Source of the DNA: Camarhynchus parvulus | Taxonomy: Eukaryota; Chordata; Aves; Passeriformes; Thraupidae | Direction: 5' to 3' | Length of the DNA: 64,000 bases | Assembly: GCF_901933205.1 (NCBI RefSeq) | Contig: NC_044574.1 | Coordinates: 15,981,733 to 16,045,732 of the forward strand | Shown here: positions 1 through 12,160 of the stretch, in pieces | Layout of the letters: each line of letters opens with the position of its first letter | Position numbering within the stretch: the first letter of the stretch is position 1 | Notes under the pieces: model-generated | What the model saw: the letters and a program-made list of their open reading frames with translations, nothing else | Database searches by the model: none | What the model was told of the DNA's origin: nothing | Translations under genes and position numbers: made by a program

Positions 1-80
1 GGAACTCTGGGTAAGCCACAGGAAAAAGGTGGGAGCATTGTAGTGGTTTCCTGATGGCCAGAACACTGCAGTATTGTTTT

Positions 81-82
<2 letters not shown>

Positions 83-110
<28 letters not shown>
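83..110 (+). repeat. Poly(T) tract, 28 bases
   Basis: An uninterrupted run of 28 T. I looked for a retrocopy whose poly(A) tail this could be on the minus strand (sequence right of 110) and saw no AATAAA signal or recognisable gene body. The short frame reading through it is spurious. Confidence 0.95.
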
Positions 111-111
<1 letters not shown>

Positions 112-1896
112 GGAAGGGGTTATCACATCATGTCATAATTATTTCTGCAACATCCTCTTCCCATACAGAGGCTGACGCACTATTTATGGGCTTTGAAAAC
201 TGCATCAATATATATGTGCAACTCAGTACTGTTAACACTAAAAACAAAGTCTAATCACCCAGTAATGTTGCTTTTTAAAGATACTTCTTGCACAGCTTTG
301 TCTGCTGTTTCACTAAAAATTCTATTTTAGAAAGTTTTATTTTTTAAGTAGTATCCTAAAGTTCCAACTATTTCACTTTTTGTTAAGATGTGTTATTACC
401 TCAGTTTTACTGAAGCACAGAATTCAATAATTTACCTATAAAAGAGCTGAGGTATTTCTCAGTAAATTAAATGTCTCCTGAAGAGGTCCAGGAGACCATA
501 TAAACAGAGTTTACAGAAAGCTAATAGGCATATTGGTTTTACACAAGCTCAGAGCAGAGACACAGATACTGCCATGCACTAAACCTGAAAAGATACAGGG
601 AAGGAATAGGCAGTACATGTTATACACAATTATGTGGGTCATGCTGGCTGCTTCTCTCCCCTAATATTTGCAGAGGACATATAAAGCTAAAAGTTAATAT
701 AGTACTTTAAGGGCCTTTTTCTTTTAACAGTGTCAATGAAATTTTGTGTCAGGCTCTAGGGGTTAATGGAGCTTTGGTTTTTTTGGTTTTTCTTTTAAGA
801 ACTGAAGCATGGGGAGAATCCATGTGATTCAATAGAATTTCAATATTTAACTGTTGAATTGCAGTCTGTGATGAGGACTGCTGTTCTGAGTAGGGGAGAG
901 ATCCAACACTTGAGGAGTATAACAGATTCAACATTCGACATATTCCTTTAATGTGTGAAAAACTGCCTTGTTAGCGAGAACAGATTCAATATTTCAGTGC
1001 AGTATGAACATTATGGCCAAGATATTTAAATCTCGCTGCTGAAACTTACAACTAAGTCTGAATTAGACACTTCAAATTAAAGTAGCCAGATTAAAAAAAA
1101 AATCAACCAAACAAAAACTCAAATATAAACACAACAGAACACTAAGAAAACCAATTAACGTGATGCAGAGGTGGCCTAGGGAAGGAGGGTAAAGGCCCAG
1201 AGGCATGCAGTGTAACAGATCTTCAAACATGATCCACAGGCTGAAGATTTAAGTAGGGATGCCTAAGAGGGATAGCATTTCTAAAAAGTTTCATCCTGCT
1301 TTTACTTGATCACTTTGGATTGTTTAATGAAGGATCATAGCAGGATTACATGGGTGATGCTATCTTCCTCCTTCATCACCCGTCATCCAGTCCTAAAGGA
1401 GGAAGCTGAATTTAAAATGCTTCTGTATGGCAGCTGCCTTCCTTGTTTCAGTTGGTCAGATATGTATTCCCCAATTAATCTGGTCACTGTAGCTTCAGCA
1501 TTTATCAACTCTTATCAACACAAACTAAGACAAGCATGTTTAATAGAATTATACACACAGAATTTTCCTCAGTTCTTTGATGTTTTAGAAGACTAATTTC
1601 AAAACTAACAAAACATGATTTATTGTCACAGGAATGGTTTCACTGCATATTCCCCATGTCCAAATGAACAGGTGTTGTTCCACCTGGGGAATGCTGAGTG
1701 CTGATTAGTGATCAGGCTTGTATATGGTGATATTTATGGGTTTACCCTAATACTTATGGCATTATAACCAATCTCAGGAGAGGAAAAACTCCTGTGGGAA
1801 TGGGATGTAGGAATAGTCCACCACGGGGAGAAGGGTTCACCTGAATCATGCACAAGAAAAAAAGCATGGACTAGCATTTCTATCTAGTGTTATTTT

Positions 1897-1898
<2 letters not shown>
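111..1898. other. Intronic AT-rich DNA, no recognised feature
   Basis: Ordinary AT-rich intron. The 96-codon open frame at 1306-1596 has no recognisable motif. I see no repeat family. Confidence 0.6.

Positions 1899-1947
<49 letters not shown>
1899..1947 (+). repeat. (AC)n microsatellite, about 24 units
   Basis: A pure AC dinucleotide array of 49 bases, ending in an A-rich stretch. Long and perfect enough to be length-variable between individuals. Confidence 0.97.
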
Positions 1948-1949
<2 letters not shown>

Positions 1950-4900
1950 TAAATACTAATAGACTGTAGAAAACATGTGGCATGCGAGCGAATTATTATT
2001 TATTGTTTGAAAGAATTTCAGTCTGCATGCAGTTTATATGAACATAAATAAATGCTTGCTGAAATTACTAAGGCAGGAGAACTATTTTCTGGATCACCCT
2101 CCTGAACTATTAAGCCAAAGCTAACATGTAGATAGGGTGAAAATGTCTAGATTGTATTATTCAGTGTAGCAAATAACTGCCTGTAACTGAGTCATGTTGA
2201 GCCTTTGGTACTTTTATTCTTGGTTTCTGAGGCCAAAAGGATCAAGGCAGCATCTCAGTCAACAAGTAATGGCCAACATTGTTTTCAACCCCATGAAAAT
2301 AGAGGTGGTCAGGAAACACTTCTTTTTCCCACCATCAGCAGTTTTGCCCCAAATACTGCACAGGTTACTTCACACTCCCATAAGATTTCTCTGCTATCAC
2401 AGCACACAGAGATGTCTGTACAAAGATAAATTGTTCTTGGGCTGTATAAATCAGCTTTCCATTTCTTTCATGCTATCACTTAAAAATATGGAGTTGGAAG
2501 ACGGGCTGGCTTAAAACTTTCTATTCCAAGTGAAGTTTCATTGGCACCAGGAGTTTCAAGTTTGAACAGTGCAGAGTTCAAGAGAAAGTAGAGACAGGAT
2601 AATATACCCACAATGTAGAGGATATAACCAAAGTTTGGGTGTGTGGAAACTGTTTAGAGAGCTGCAGTAACATTAAACAAATACATACAATTATCAGATG
2701 AGGGGCTTTGCCAGCCAATCAGGCTGTTCTGGTCATGGAGGGGACACTAGCACAGGGAGTGATGTGCAAAGAATTGCCTCTGATACTGTGTTCCACTTTA
2801 TGGAAGAACAAATATGTGAACCAAATCCAAATTCAAAAGGAAAATGGGAGAATAGAGACAAGTCTTGGTTGCAAAAACCTCAGCAAAGGCAAGAGATGAC
2901 ACTACTGTAAAAAGGAAGGCTTTTAATTCTCTGACAGAGTGTAGTAAGAGGTGGACACCTGCCTCTTTCTTTTTTTTTCCTTTTGTTTTTGTTTTTTTTT
3001 TTTTAATTGAATGAACTTTTTCTTGCAGTCTGAATCCCAAAATGAAGATTATAGGAGATATTCTGACTGTTGCATTCATAGTACAGGTGAATAGTTGTGC
3101 AAGTTCCCAGGGTCTAAGTTCAAGACGGCCTGGCAAAGCTGTTCCTTGTGAAAGTTGCTCTCTTTCCCACGGGAAATTCCCATGGGAATTCAAGTAAATT
3201 CAAACTTCATCGGAAAATAAGAGGAAGACAAAAGACCTCCACCATTCTTTCTCCCTTTCCAGAACTCCCAAAATATCTAAATTTGAAGTATTTTTAAAGC
3301 CACAGCAGAGCCAAAGATATTCAATTTGGAAACCACTATGTTGTCGAGGGGAAAAGGAAATGAAACACAGTGAGGGAATGGGATGAAGAAAGACAACAAG
3401 GTTCAGTACAGGACCTATCAATCACCAGCTAGCACTGGAATATTTGTGCATTGACAGCTTCTAAAGACATCAGCTTTTCTGAACCAAAGGTGAGCAAAAC
3501 CAAGGAAGGGTTAAAAAACAGAGGAAGGGAAAAAATAGAGAGGGAAAGAGAATTCTCAAATGTCAGGCACTTTGCTTCCAAAAAGACATAAAGCAGATAT
3601 GGACAAATCCTGTACTACAAAAACTGAGAAAGCAAAGAGCTTGTATGGCCAGATATCAAGCAACATATGTGGCAAATTGGTCATGCATGAGGAAGTCCCT
3701 CAAAACTAAAGCAGTTCTCAGATTTATTCCAACAGTAAATTTTGACCCCTGGTATTTTTAGCTCTCTGCTGTTTGTTGTTCTAGCAACAATGTGCCTGTA
3801 GTTCTGGCAGCAATTCATACTGCAAATACTCCCTGCATTAAGAATCCTGTCAGAATTACTGAGCACAGTGGAAATATCATGTGCAATGCTGCATTGTTAC
3901 ACTTAGTTGTGTCACTCCTGCTGTTTGTACAGAGGGTTGGAGTGGACATACAGTGCACAGACATTTTATCTGCTTAAAAAATGCAAACCCTCTGCATTTC
4001 ACACACTCTGGAATGCCTAGCAAAACCCAGTGTGTGAGGATGCAGCATTTCTTTGATCTGACCATTCAGCCAGCAGGTCTGACATGTTTGAGCCAGTGCT
4101 GTCTCCTGCCTTAATGAGGCAGAATGGTCCTACACTCCACAGTCCCCTGGCTCTGGGCTTCTCAGCACCACCTTGTCTTTCCTGTTCTACTTCCCTTCTT
4201 CCATCCAAACTATCTCGGAAGATTAAAGGATGAAATCTCTCACAGCTGTCATGCAAAGGTTACATGAACACTGCTAAAATGTTTTTGAGATAAATAAATA
4301 TTTATTCTCAGCAATGGATTTTTATTTTTTTATTTCCTTCAAACATATTTTCAGTCACTTTCTGAGTAGTCTACTAGAAGGATCCTGTAAAGTCACTGCC
4401 TTTGGGAGAAGGAGGTACTAAGCAGAACCTAACTACAGCAAAGTTGAGGCCTGCCCCCAGCTATCCAACCTCCACTTTGCATATTTACCCATACAATTCA
4501 GTGTATGACTTCCTCTCAACTGGTTTGTGAGAGAAAACTAACTCATCTTCCTTTACTGTTAGGTCTGTCACATCATTCTCTGCACTCTAGTCCATTCCTA
4601 TGGGGCTTCGCAAGAGAAAAATACACGACCTCTTTCTACTGCAATAAATCTTTCTCAGCAGGTCTGACTTTAGCTTTCTAAAGCTCCTCTATCTGATCAT
4701 GTCATCAAGCCTCTTATCAGTTTGTTTCGTACAACATCTCACCTCTTCCCAGCCTCAGTTCTGCACCCAGCCACTTAGAGCCTTCCTTTCCTCTTTTGAG
4801 TTGTGCCAATGACCAGGAAGGGAAGCTGGCAAGTGAGCATGCAACCACCACAAAGCAGGAAGAAAGCAACAATGGAGATGAAATCCACCCTGGCAGCTGA

Positions 4901-7900
4901 GTTACAAAACCATATTGTTAACCATCCTGCCTCCCTGACCCCTTTTGAGCTCCCTGATGACGAAAGAACAAACCAACTGTTTCCATCCCTGCTGGGGAAG
5001 GAAGAGAGAGATATCATTGTTGTTCTGACACTTAGGAAGTACTCACACACAATGCAATGAGTATTAATACAAGATTCTAGGCAGGCAGATTAGGACATTC
5101 TTCAAAAATTGTTTCATTGTAAGAGAGTGATATGCCAGCCCAGCTCTTATCAGGTGCACAAGAGTAGTTAGATGGGCTGAAGGATGAAGCATGTAATTCA
5201 TATGTTAAACTTTCACTGCCAGCATGGAGAGCTTCACTCCTTCCATTCATTCAGTGATCCAACTTATTTCTTAAAATTTCATGCAATGAAGAAGGCTTGC
5301 ATGCTTGTGCTAGCTTGTGACACCCTAAAAAACAAAACTGCAAAGCCTTTTCTGACATGCCAGCCTGTGAGAGCACTGACATGTGAGAAAGTGTTCAGTC
5401 TATAGATGCTCTTTCTGAGTTTCTATGCAGATTTCACTCACTCTCTTTGAGAATTTAAACAGATAATGTCTGGCAGTTCAAGCCAAGCATCCAGCCCTTT
5501 TTTGCCTTTTTTTTTTTTGTTGTTGTTGTGCGCGTGGGTAAGGATGTTCATTTTAAGTCTTTGTTTACTATTTTTATCAATTAGCAGACAAACTTGGGAG
5601 CTACAGTCAGAACTAAAGAAGTTCAATGGATCTGTGTTGAGATCTCTAAGCCTGCATATCAGGTCAGAAGTAGAAGAAAATGAACTGGTTTATTTGTAAT
5701 CCAGATACTGCACAATGGAGGTAGTAAAATGACAATGAAACAACAAAATGCATCCATTTTCATTTTTGTATATGCAGACACCTACAAATTTTAAGCAGAA
5801 GATTTGCTAGCATCTGTAAGGCAAATAAAGGCTTCCAACAAGGTGTTTTTCTTCCTAGTTACCTTCTATGAAACCCTTATCAGTAGTTCAGCCAACCAGT
5901 CAACCAGTTCCAGAAAATCCCTCCAAAAAATCCACCACAACCAGGAATTAAAAAAAAAAAAAATTATATTTTTTCACTACCAGGTAGAAAACACTATGCA
6001 AATTTGAAGAATACACAATAAATGGTGTGAGGTACAGCAGAATTTTTAAAAAATGTTCTGTTTATGGCACTACTGGCAAGGGATTCTGATGTCTTGTTTT
6101 TTTATATAAAGCTGACAGTATTATTTTTAACTAAAATTTCAGATATGAATCTTAAACAAAGTCAGATGGGGACTTTGGATGAAAAAGCAACAACAGAATT
6201 TTCTAGGGGTTTGACTCGTGTGTTTTCAAGGGCTCTACATTTTCCTAAGTGATATTAGACTCAACTATGAGAAATTCACAGGACCTGAACCCATACATTT
6301 TATAGAGAATTTATTCATTTGCTCCTTTTGACAATATTCTCCTGTTGAGAACACAAAACCTATATTATTTTGGTAAGCAGAACTGCCACTTTTTGGCTGA
6401 AGATAATGTTAGGAGTTCATGTTGTTTTGCTTTCTTTCAGGCAGACGTTCTTTTCTTACATACGGGGGGTAGAAGAGAATCCTGCAGTATCATCTCCTTT
6501 TACAGCTCCTTACATCTATAAGATATCAGATATATTAGTAGACTCTGTCCTTCACCTTCTCTTCTCTGTATCAGATCTCACAGAAAATTGTCAAGTAACA
6601 TATTTCAAGCCATTTACCAGTTTTGTCCTTTGCATAAACATGATGGTTACAGGCAAATTGTGCACACTCATTTCACTGATGAAAAACAAGTTACTGTATT
6701 GATCATCACTAGGTGACCCTTCTTAACACTTCTGTTAAGTCCAAAGGAATATTCTTCTATGAATAAAAAGAAATGAGATTTATTTAAAGCAATCCTTAGT
6801 AATAGAAAGAGAGCATCAAAGCTGACTAATCTAAATAGCATCTATCAACTATCTTTCCTCTTACTGACTCACAAAAATAAGAGCCTCCAGGCTGTTCTAA
6901 ACTCTGTTCTAAAGCTGTTACTTTGCCAATATTTTCCTTACTCTGCTAGCCAGCCCCCAGTACTATTGAGTTTGAATCTGTTTTATCATGGTGTTCACAG
7001 GAACTGAGCAAGAGGGCTTATGCCAATCTGTCTTTTCCTGATCTCTCTTTCCAGGCAGTCTGGCCAAGCAACACAGAAGAGATGGCACCATATCTTCATG
7101 TTTGTGCCCACACAGCCAGGACAATCAGTTAGCTTTAGCATCCACTTCAGTTTTCAGAGCTTTGCTGGCATTCCTGTAAGTGAATTGCTCTAGCTAGTTT
7201 ATACACCTATCATGTGTGATGCCTGAAGTTTAAAAATGTGCTCATTTACTAAACTGACAGTCATGTAAATGGCTTCCAAAGAGACAAAAAAAAAAAAAAG
7301 AGAGAAAAAATTTAGGAAACTGCACAGTTATTTTTATGTTCCATTTTTGTTCACAGTTTGCAAATAAAAGCCTAGACTGGTTGCTACTATAAAAGCAAAC
7401 AGACTGTTGAGTAAATATTTTGTGTTTTCCACTTCTTTTTTATCAGTGCATATTATTGATTGCTAAGTAGTATCAGTTCTGTGGGCACAAATATTACCTA
7501 TTGGTAAAGCAGTTAGTCTGGATGGCTTTATCTTTTTTTTCCCCCCTCTTTCCTATTTTTTTCTCTCCACTTAAGCAGCTTTTCTCCTCTGAAGATCACC
7601 AGATAGCAATCCACTCATAAGCAGTCAAAAGATGCCCTAGATAGAAGATTTGGGTTATGGTTCACAATGTGTGCAATGAATATACTATTCAGGACATTCT
7701 TCACTGAGACCACTGGATTGCATATTCATTTTGCAATGCAGGTATATGATGAATATGACAATTATCAGAATCATAGTGAATGAGGTTTCTTATTTGCCCA
7801 TCATTCAAAACAAAACAAAAAAAAATCTACAAAAAACTAACATCAAAGTTGGAAAATTTAGGATTGTGAATATATTGGTTGGGTGGATGCTGCTCCAGAA

Positions 7901-9687
7901 AGGCTCAAAAATGATGCAGAGAAGTTCAATATTCATTATTGAACTTCACTAGTACGACCATGGCACAGTATTATTAACAATCTTTCCAAGGCCAGAGAAG
8001 AGAGTTAGACCAGAACATGGCACTGAGGAGGTCTAGGTCTGGGTCTGAAAGCAAGCTGTGAAAGAAACAAAGGAAAGACAACCAGCATGGCTCACATGAA
8101 AACAGCAGCAACCGAGAGGGATTCACACAATCCAGACATATTTTTTAACAGCTGAATCGTAAAATAGGCGAGAAGTGAACAAATGAATCTTCTGGTCATG
8201 GCCATATTGGCTCCAGTGGCTCCAAGGTCCATTCCACTTTAATATGGTCTGTGGTGGAGCACAGCACATTACAGATGCTGCTTCAATCTCCCTGGCACAT
8301 GAGCCAAACTACTGACAGCAATAGTAAGCAGGTAATTATCTATTATTATTTCATTCATGTGTACAAATGGTTTGCCAGTTGAATGCAGGAGAAGAAATGT
8401 AATGGTGACCTTTCAGGCAGGCTCTCTGAGTAGGGGTAATCTAAGTCTGCATTCCATCACATAACTTATTAAAATATAATACAAGACTCATGATTATTAA
8501 AGTGTTTATTGAGTCTTCATTAGAACTACAGGAATTACTTATGTAAGAAATAGAAGTCTTGTAGATGTAGACTATAAAGTACCAATTGGAAAAAGAAAAG
8601 AAAATATATGTATCTTTAAATTAAGGATTGCAACTATAATTTTGGACTTTCTTTTTCATTGTAGAAGCAAAATAACACCTCTGCTCTGCAAATAAATACT
8701 TATAAATTGAGAATCAGTCAAAGTGATTCCATAAACCACTTTGGGATGACATGCTGTAGCAATAACCAGAAACAAAGGGAATGTCACAGAGACAGAAAAG
8801 TCACTACAATCTTTTTCTTAACTCACAAACAGAATTTTAACAAGGAGATTGTACAATTCATCAGTACCTCTTTCCTACACTATAGACAGCTGATCAGGTC
8901 TGTGGTATCATTTTTCAGGGGTTTTGTTTTTATTATTATTACTACTACTACAAAACAATTATGCTGTGATATGAAAGTACAATGTTTTCAAAGCATAATA
9001 GGAATCTAAAACATATGTTGATGAAGATGTACTAGTGTGCCTTCAACATTTAATTACTCACACTTCATTAAAAAATGTCAACCGTCCAAAATGGGGTTAT
9101 TTAATGGCACAGATTGATGGCTAAAAGTACAACCTCAAACCCAAGAATTTTTAAACCAGGCTAATGATGGAAGCTAATGATTTCCCCAAATCTTCATTGA
9201 AAAGTTGTGGGAATTCCATTTGAGAAAGAACTAATGCCAAAAAACATCTATAAACTAAAAATTTATGTATACCAAACTAAACATTACCAATTATTACACA
9301 TAAGGTTATGTATAGTGGTGATAGTAACAACAATATTTAAGGAGAATGATTCTAAAATGGGAACTTAGAAAGTGACTATGACAGGTATAAAAGTTTACAT
9401 GAAATTTGGTACTTGATTTTAGAAGAGAAGCCCTTCCAAACTCAGATCAACCAAGGCCAAGTAATGAAAAGTGAAAACATTAAGCTCTGAAAATATACCA
9501 TTATTCAGATGTATTTTTTATGTATTTTTGATGCTTTTATGTCTATTTCATTAACCGTATTCCAGTAGAATAAGATTTATATAAAAACTTTGCAGTGGTT
9601 TTTTTTGATTATGTGAGTTCCTTCAGATCCCCTGCAGTTGCATTAAAATTTAACCATTTCTTATTACTAATCTAAAGAGAAGTTGGC
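1948..9687. other. Intronic AT-rich DNA with short homopolymer tracts
   Basis: No exon, RNA gene or repeat family recognised. It contains T-rich tracts near 2968-3003 and 5507-5520, A tracts near 5950 and 7287, and a 16-bp palindrome at 3175-3190 that overlaps a kappa-B-like decamer at 3171-3180. The short open frames here have no domain-like content. Confidence 0.55.
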
Positions 9688-9688
9688 C

Positions 9689-9717
9689 TAATTAATATTG
9701 GTAATTGATTATAATTA
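9689..9717. promoter_or_regulatory. Cluster of homeodomain-type TAATTR motifs
   Basis: Three motifs, TAATTA (9689-9694), TAATTG (9702-9707) and TAATTA (9712-9717), lie within 29 bases, spaced roughly one helical turn apart, in an AT-rich stretch. TAATTA is the usual core for LIM-homeodomain and other Antp-like homeodomains. AT-richness raises the chance expectation, so this is only a candidate enhancer core. Confidence 0.3.
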
Positions 9718-9719
9718 AC

Positions 9720-11500
9720 ACAACATAGCATAGTTAATATGACACTGGCACTGATGCTGGCTCCTTACTCAAAAGAGTTACTAAAAAACTAAACACAATG
9801 CATGAATGATAGATGGGATTTTCTAAGACATTTGTTCTGTTTTATTGTTTTTCTGTTGTGAATCACTTCTCTTAAAATATGCAAGATGTCTAATGGAAGA
9901 ACAACTTTACAGGCAAAAATATGACAGGATTGTGGAGAGAGTTGTAATGTACTCTATAAGATGTGGTGCATGTTCCTCTCAGTACGTGGAACAACTTGGG
10001 GAGGGAACATGATGGAGGAGAGAGGGGGGCACCAAAGGAGTGAGATGAAGAAGAGAACTTGCAAAAACTGAACATTAACTGAAGGCACTATTTGGAGTTA
10101 CTTCAAAGCAAGTCTATGAGACTCTGCAGACATCACCACCTGTCACATACTTCTAAAGATTTGAACTCTCAAGGGGCTACTTCCTGCAAGACATGAACAT
10201 CTTCACAGAAGAGATTAGAGATACATCATGAACCATCTCATCTTGACTATTTATCATGATAAACCTGCCAAGCGCATTAAATTTGCATAAAAGGATGTGG
10301 TCACCTTTAATAAGCCACCTATTTCTTGATTTCTCAGTGACAAAAACTGAATTGAAACACATTTGGTAGGAGTGCTGCAACTAATCATTGAGCAGGCAAT
10401 CTTTCACAGAGCTGCCACACTATGATCTAGCTCCAAGATTTTTAAATGTGCTTTTTCATTCGTAGCCTAAGTTTAAGCTGCTAGGTATTACAACATAGTG
10501 CATCTCTCTAAATGAATGAGAAATGCCAATTTAAACTTGTAAAACAATAAATCTCTCTTACAATGTCACTTATAGGGGAAAACCCACAGCACTGGTATTC
10601 TGAATGATAATCATCAGTGGAATCATCTGTATTTATTGCAGTTCCCTGTATCAGCAATGCAGGTTCTGGGTGAAGCTTCAACTAATTTCATTTTTCTTTA
10701 AGTGTTTCTGCTGATGTATCTAACATTTTTATATGTACTTGTGAAAAGACCCAAAGGGAAATCCTGAAGGGTATTCAAATCTGTGCAACCTAGTTAACAT
10801 TTGTTGATAAATAATAGATTAGCTTTCCATGAGTTACTGCTTCAGTATAGATTTTGAGATACATCCTAAGCAAGTTTTAAATGTAGCTCATCAAGACAAT
10901 ACAACTAACCTAACTATGTCACCTTTGCTACAGGTTATTATCCAATAATGAAATTTCATGTCAGGCCACAAGAAATTTCAAAATGTCCTTTTAAAGACAC
11001 TGTATGCTACACCAGGAAGCCCTTTTGCTTTTATTGTTCCCTTACATTAGAAATGTCTATAAAAATGGTATTTAAACATTTGCCTGTTCATGGCCACTCA
11101 GACTAATATATTTGTTGGAAAGTCACTTCTGAAATTCTATCTCTTCCTAAGGCTAACAACTATTTACTGCATCATTCTCCCATTTCCATGAATCCAAAAG
11201 TAAAGAATGGAAAATTCTGGTAAAACTCACTAAGGGAAGCATACCTTGAATGCACCTGTTCTCTGAAAGAATGCATCCTTTTTTCTTCCTCTTCCCCAAA
11301 CTCACATGGTTTCCAGTTAATTCTTTCCAGATGCTATTTTCAGAGTCTTCAGTGAAATCAGCAAGCCACAGACAAAATCCCAAATACATTTTACAGGAGT
11401 GTTTCTGCAGGATGGGGGAGGCTTGGCCTCAGCTGAAGGATCACTACCTGGTACTGCACTTCTCTTTCCATCAGCCCCTATAAATAGGATTTACAGTCTT
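9720..11500. other. Intronic AT-rich DNA, no recognised feature
   Basis: No coding or repeat signature seen. Short open frames only. Confidence 0.55.
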
Positions 11501-12160
11501 CCTCCAAAAGGCCTGTGATGTTCCAGGTTCGTTAACCCAGATTACAAGAGTTTCCTCCCTCTCGTGACTGGTCCAGGTGAGAATGGGACACAGTTACTCA
11601 CTGGTGCCTACCTGGAGCCCCATTGCAGCCCTGCTGGCGGTGCAGAGCACTCCGGCCGCTGTACACGGGGCCATGCTGCAGCCTGCCCTCTGCCAACACC
11701 TCATCAACAGCAGCAGCCCAGGCCATTCTGCAGCTCAGCAATCAGATGCACTGGCTGAAGGAGGAGCAAGGCACAAAGGTGTGTTTAGAAAGCATCAGGA
11801 GCCTGCAGGCCCAGCTGTTTCAGCCCCAACACAACAGTTGTGTCGTTCAGGCAGAGATGCTGCCTTCGAGGTGCAGGGCTGTCCTGTGGAAAACCTGACT
11901 GCATTCCCACTCAGGCCTTTCCTTACCTGGCCTCTGAAAAACCCAGTAGCTGCACTGCCTGTTGTACATAGGTCAGTGTTTAACTATATATTTACAATCT
12001 GCTAGGTATTATGGTGACAGAGCATCTCAGAAGCCGCAATCCCCCATCTTGCACCCTAGGACTCCAGAGGAATGCAGGAGTGGAACAGATTTAGCAGAGT
12101 TTGTGGAAACAGGCTGAGCCCCTGGCCTAAGAGCCTCCTTCCCAGAGCACAGGCAAGCTA
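11501..12160. other. GC-richer intronic patch with overlapping open frames
   Basis: Base composition shifts to GC-rich between about 11560 and 11940. Three + strand frames are open here; the longest, 11577-12005, starts with GTG, with its first ATG at 11583. The frame from 11623 contains an amphipathic, Leu/Gln-rich stretch that could form a short helix. I recognise no family, and the frames mask each other, as expected from a stop-poor GC-rich patch. A decayed retroelement is possible but not shown. Confidence 0.35.

Noticed and set aside
83..110. Poly(A) tail of a processed pseudogene on the minus strand
   Set aside because: No polyadenylation signal or recognisable gene sequence lies next to the tract.
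54..254. 66-codon frame with a poly-Phe stretch
   Set aside because: The frame simply reads through the 28-T run.
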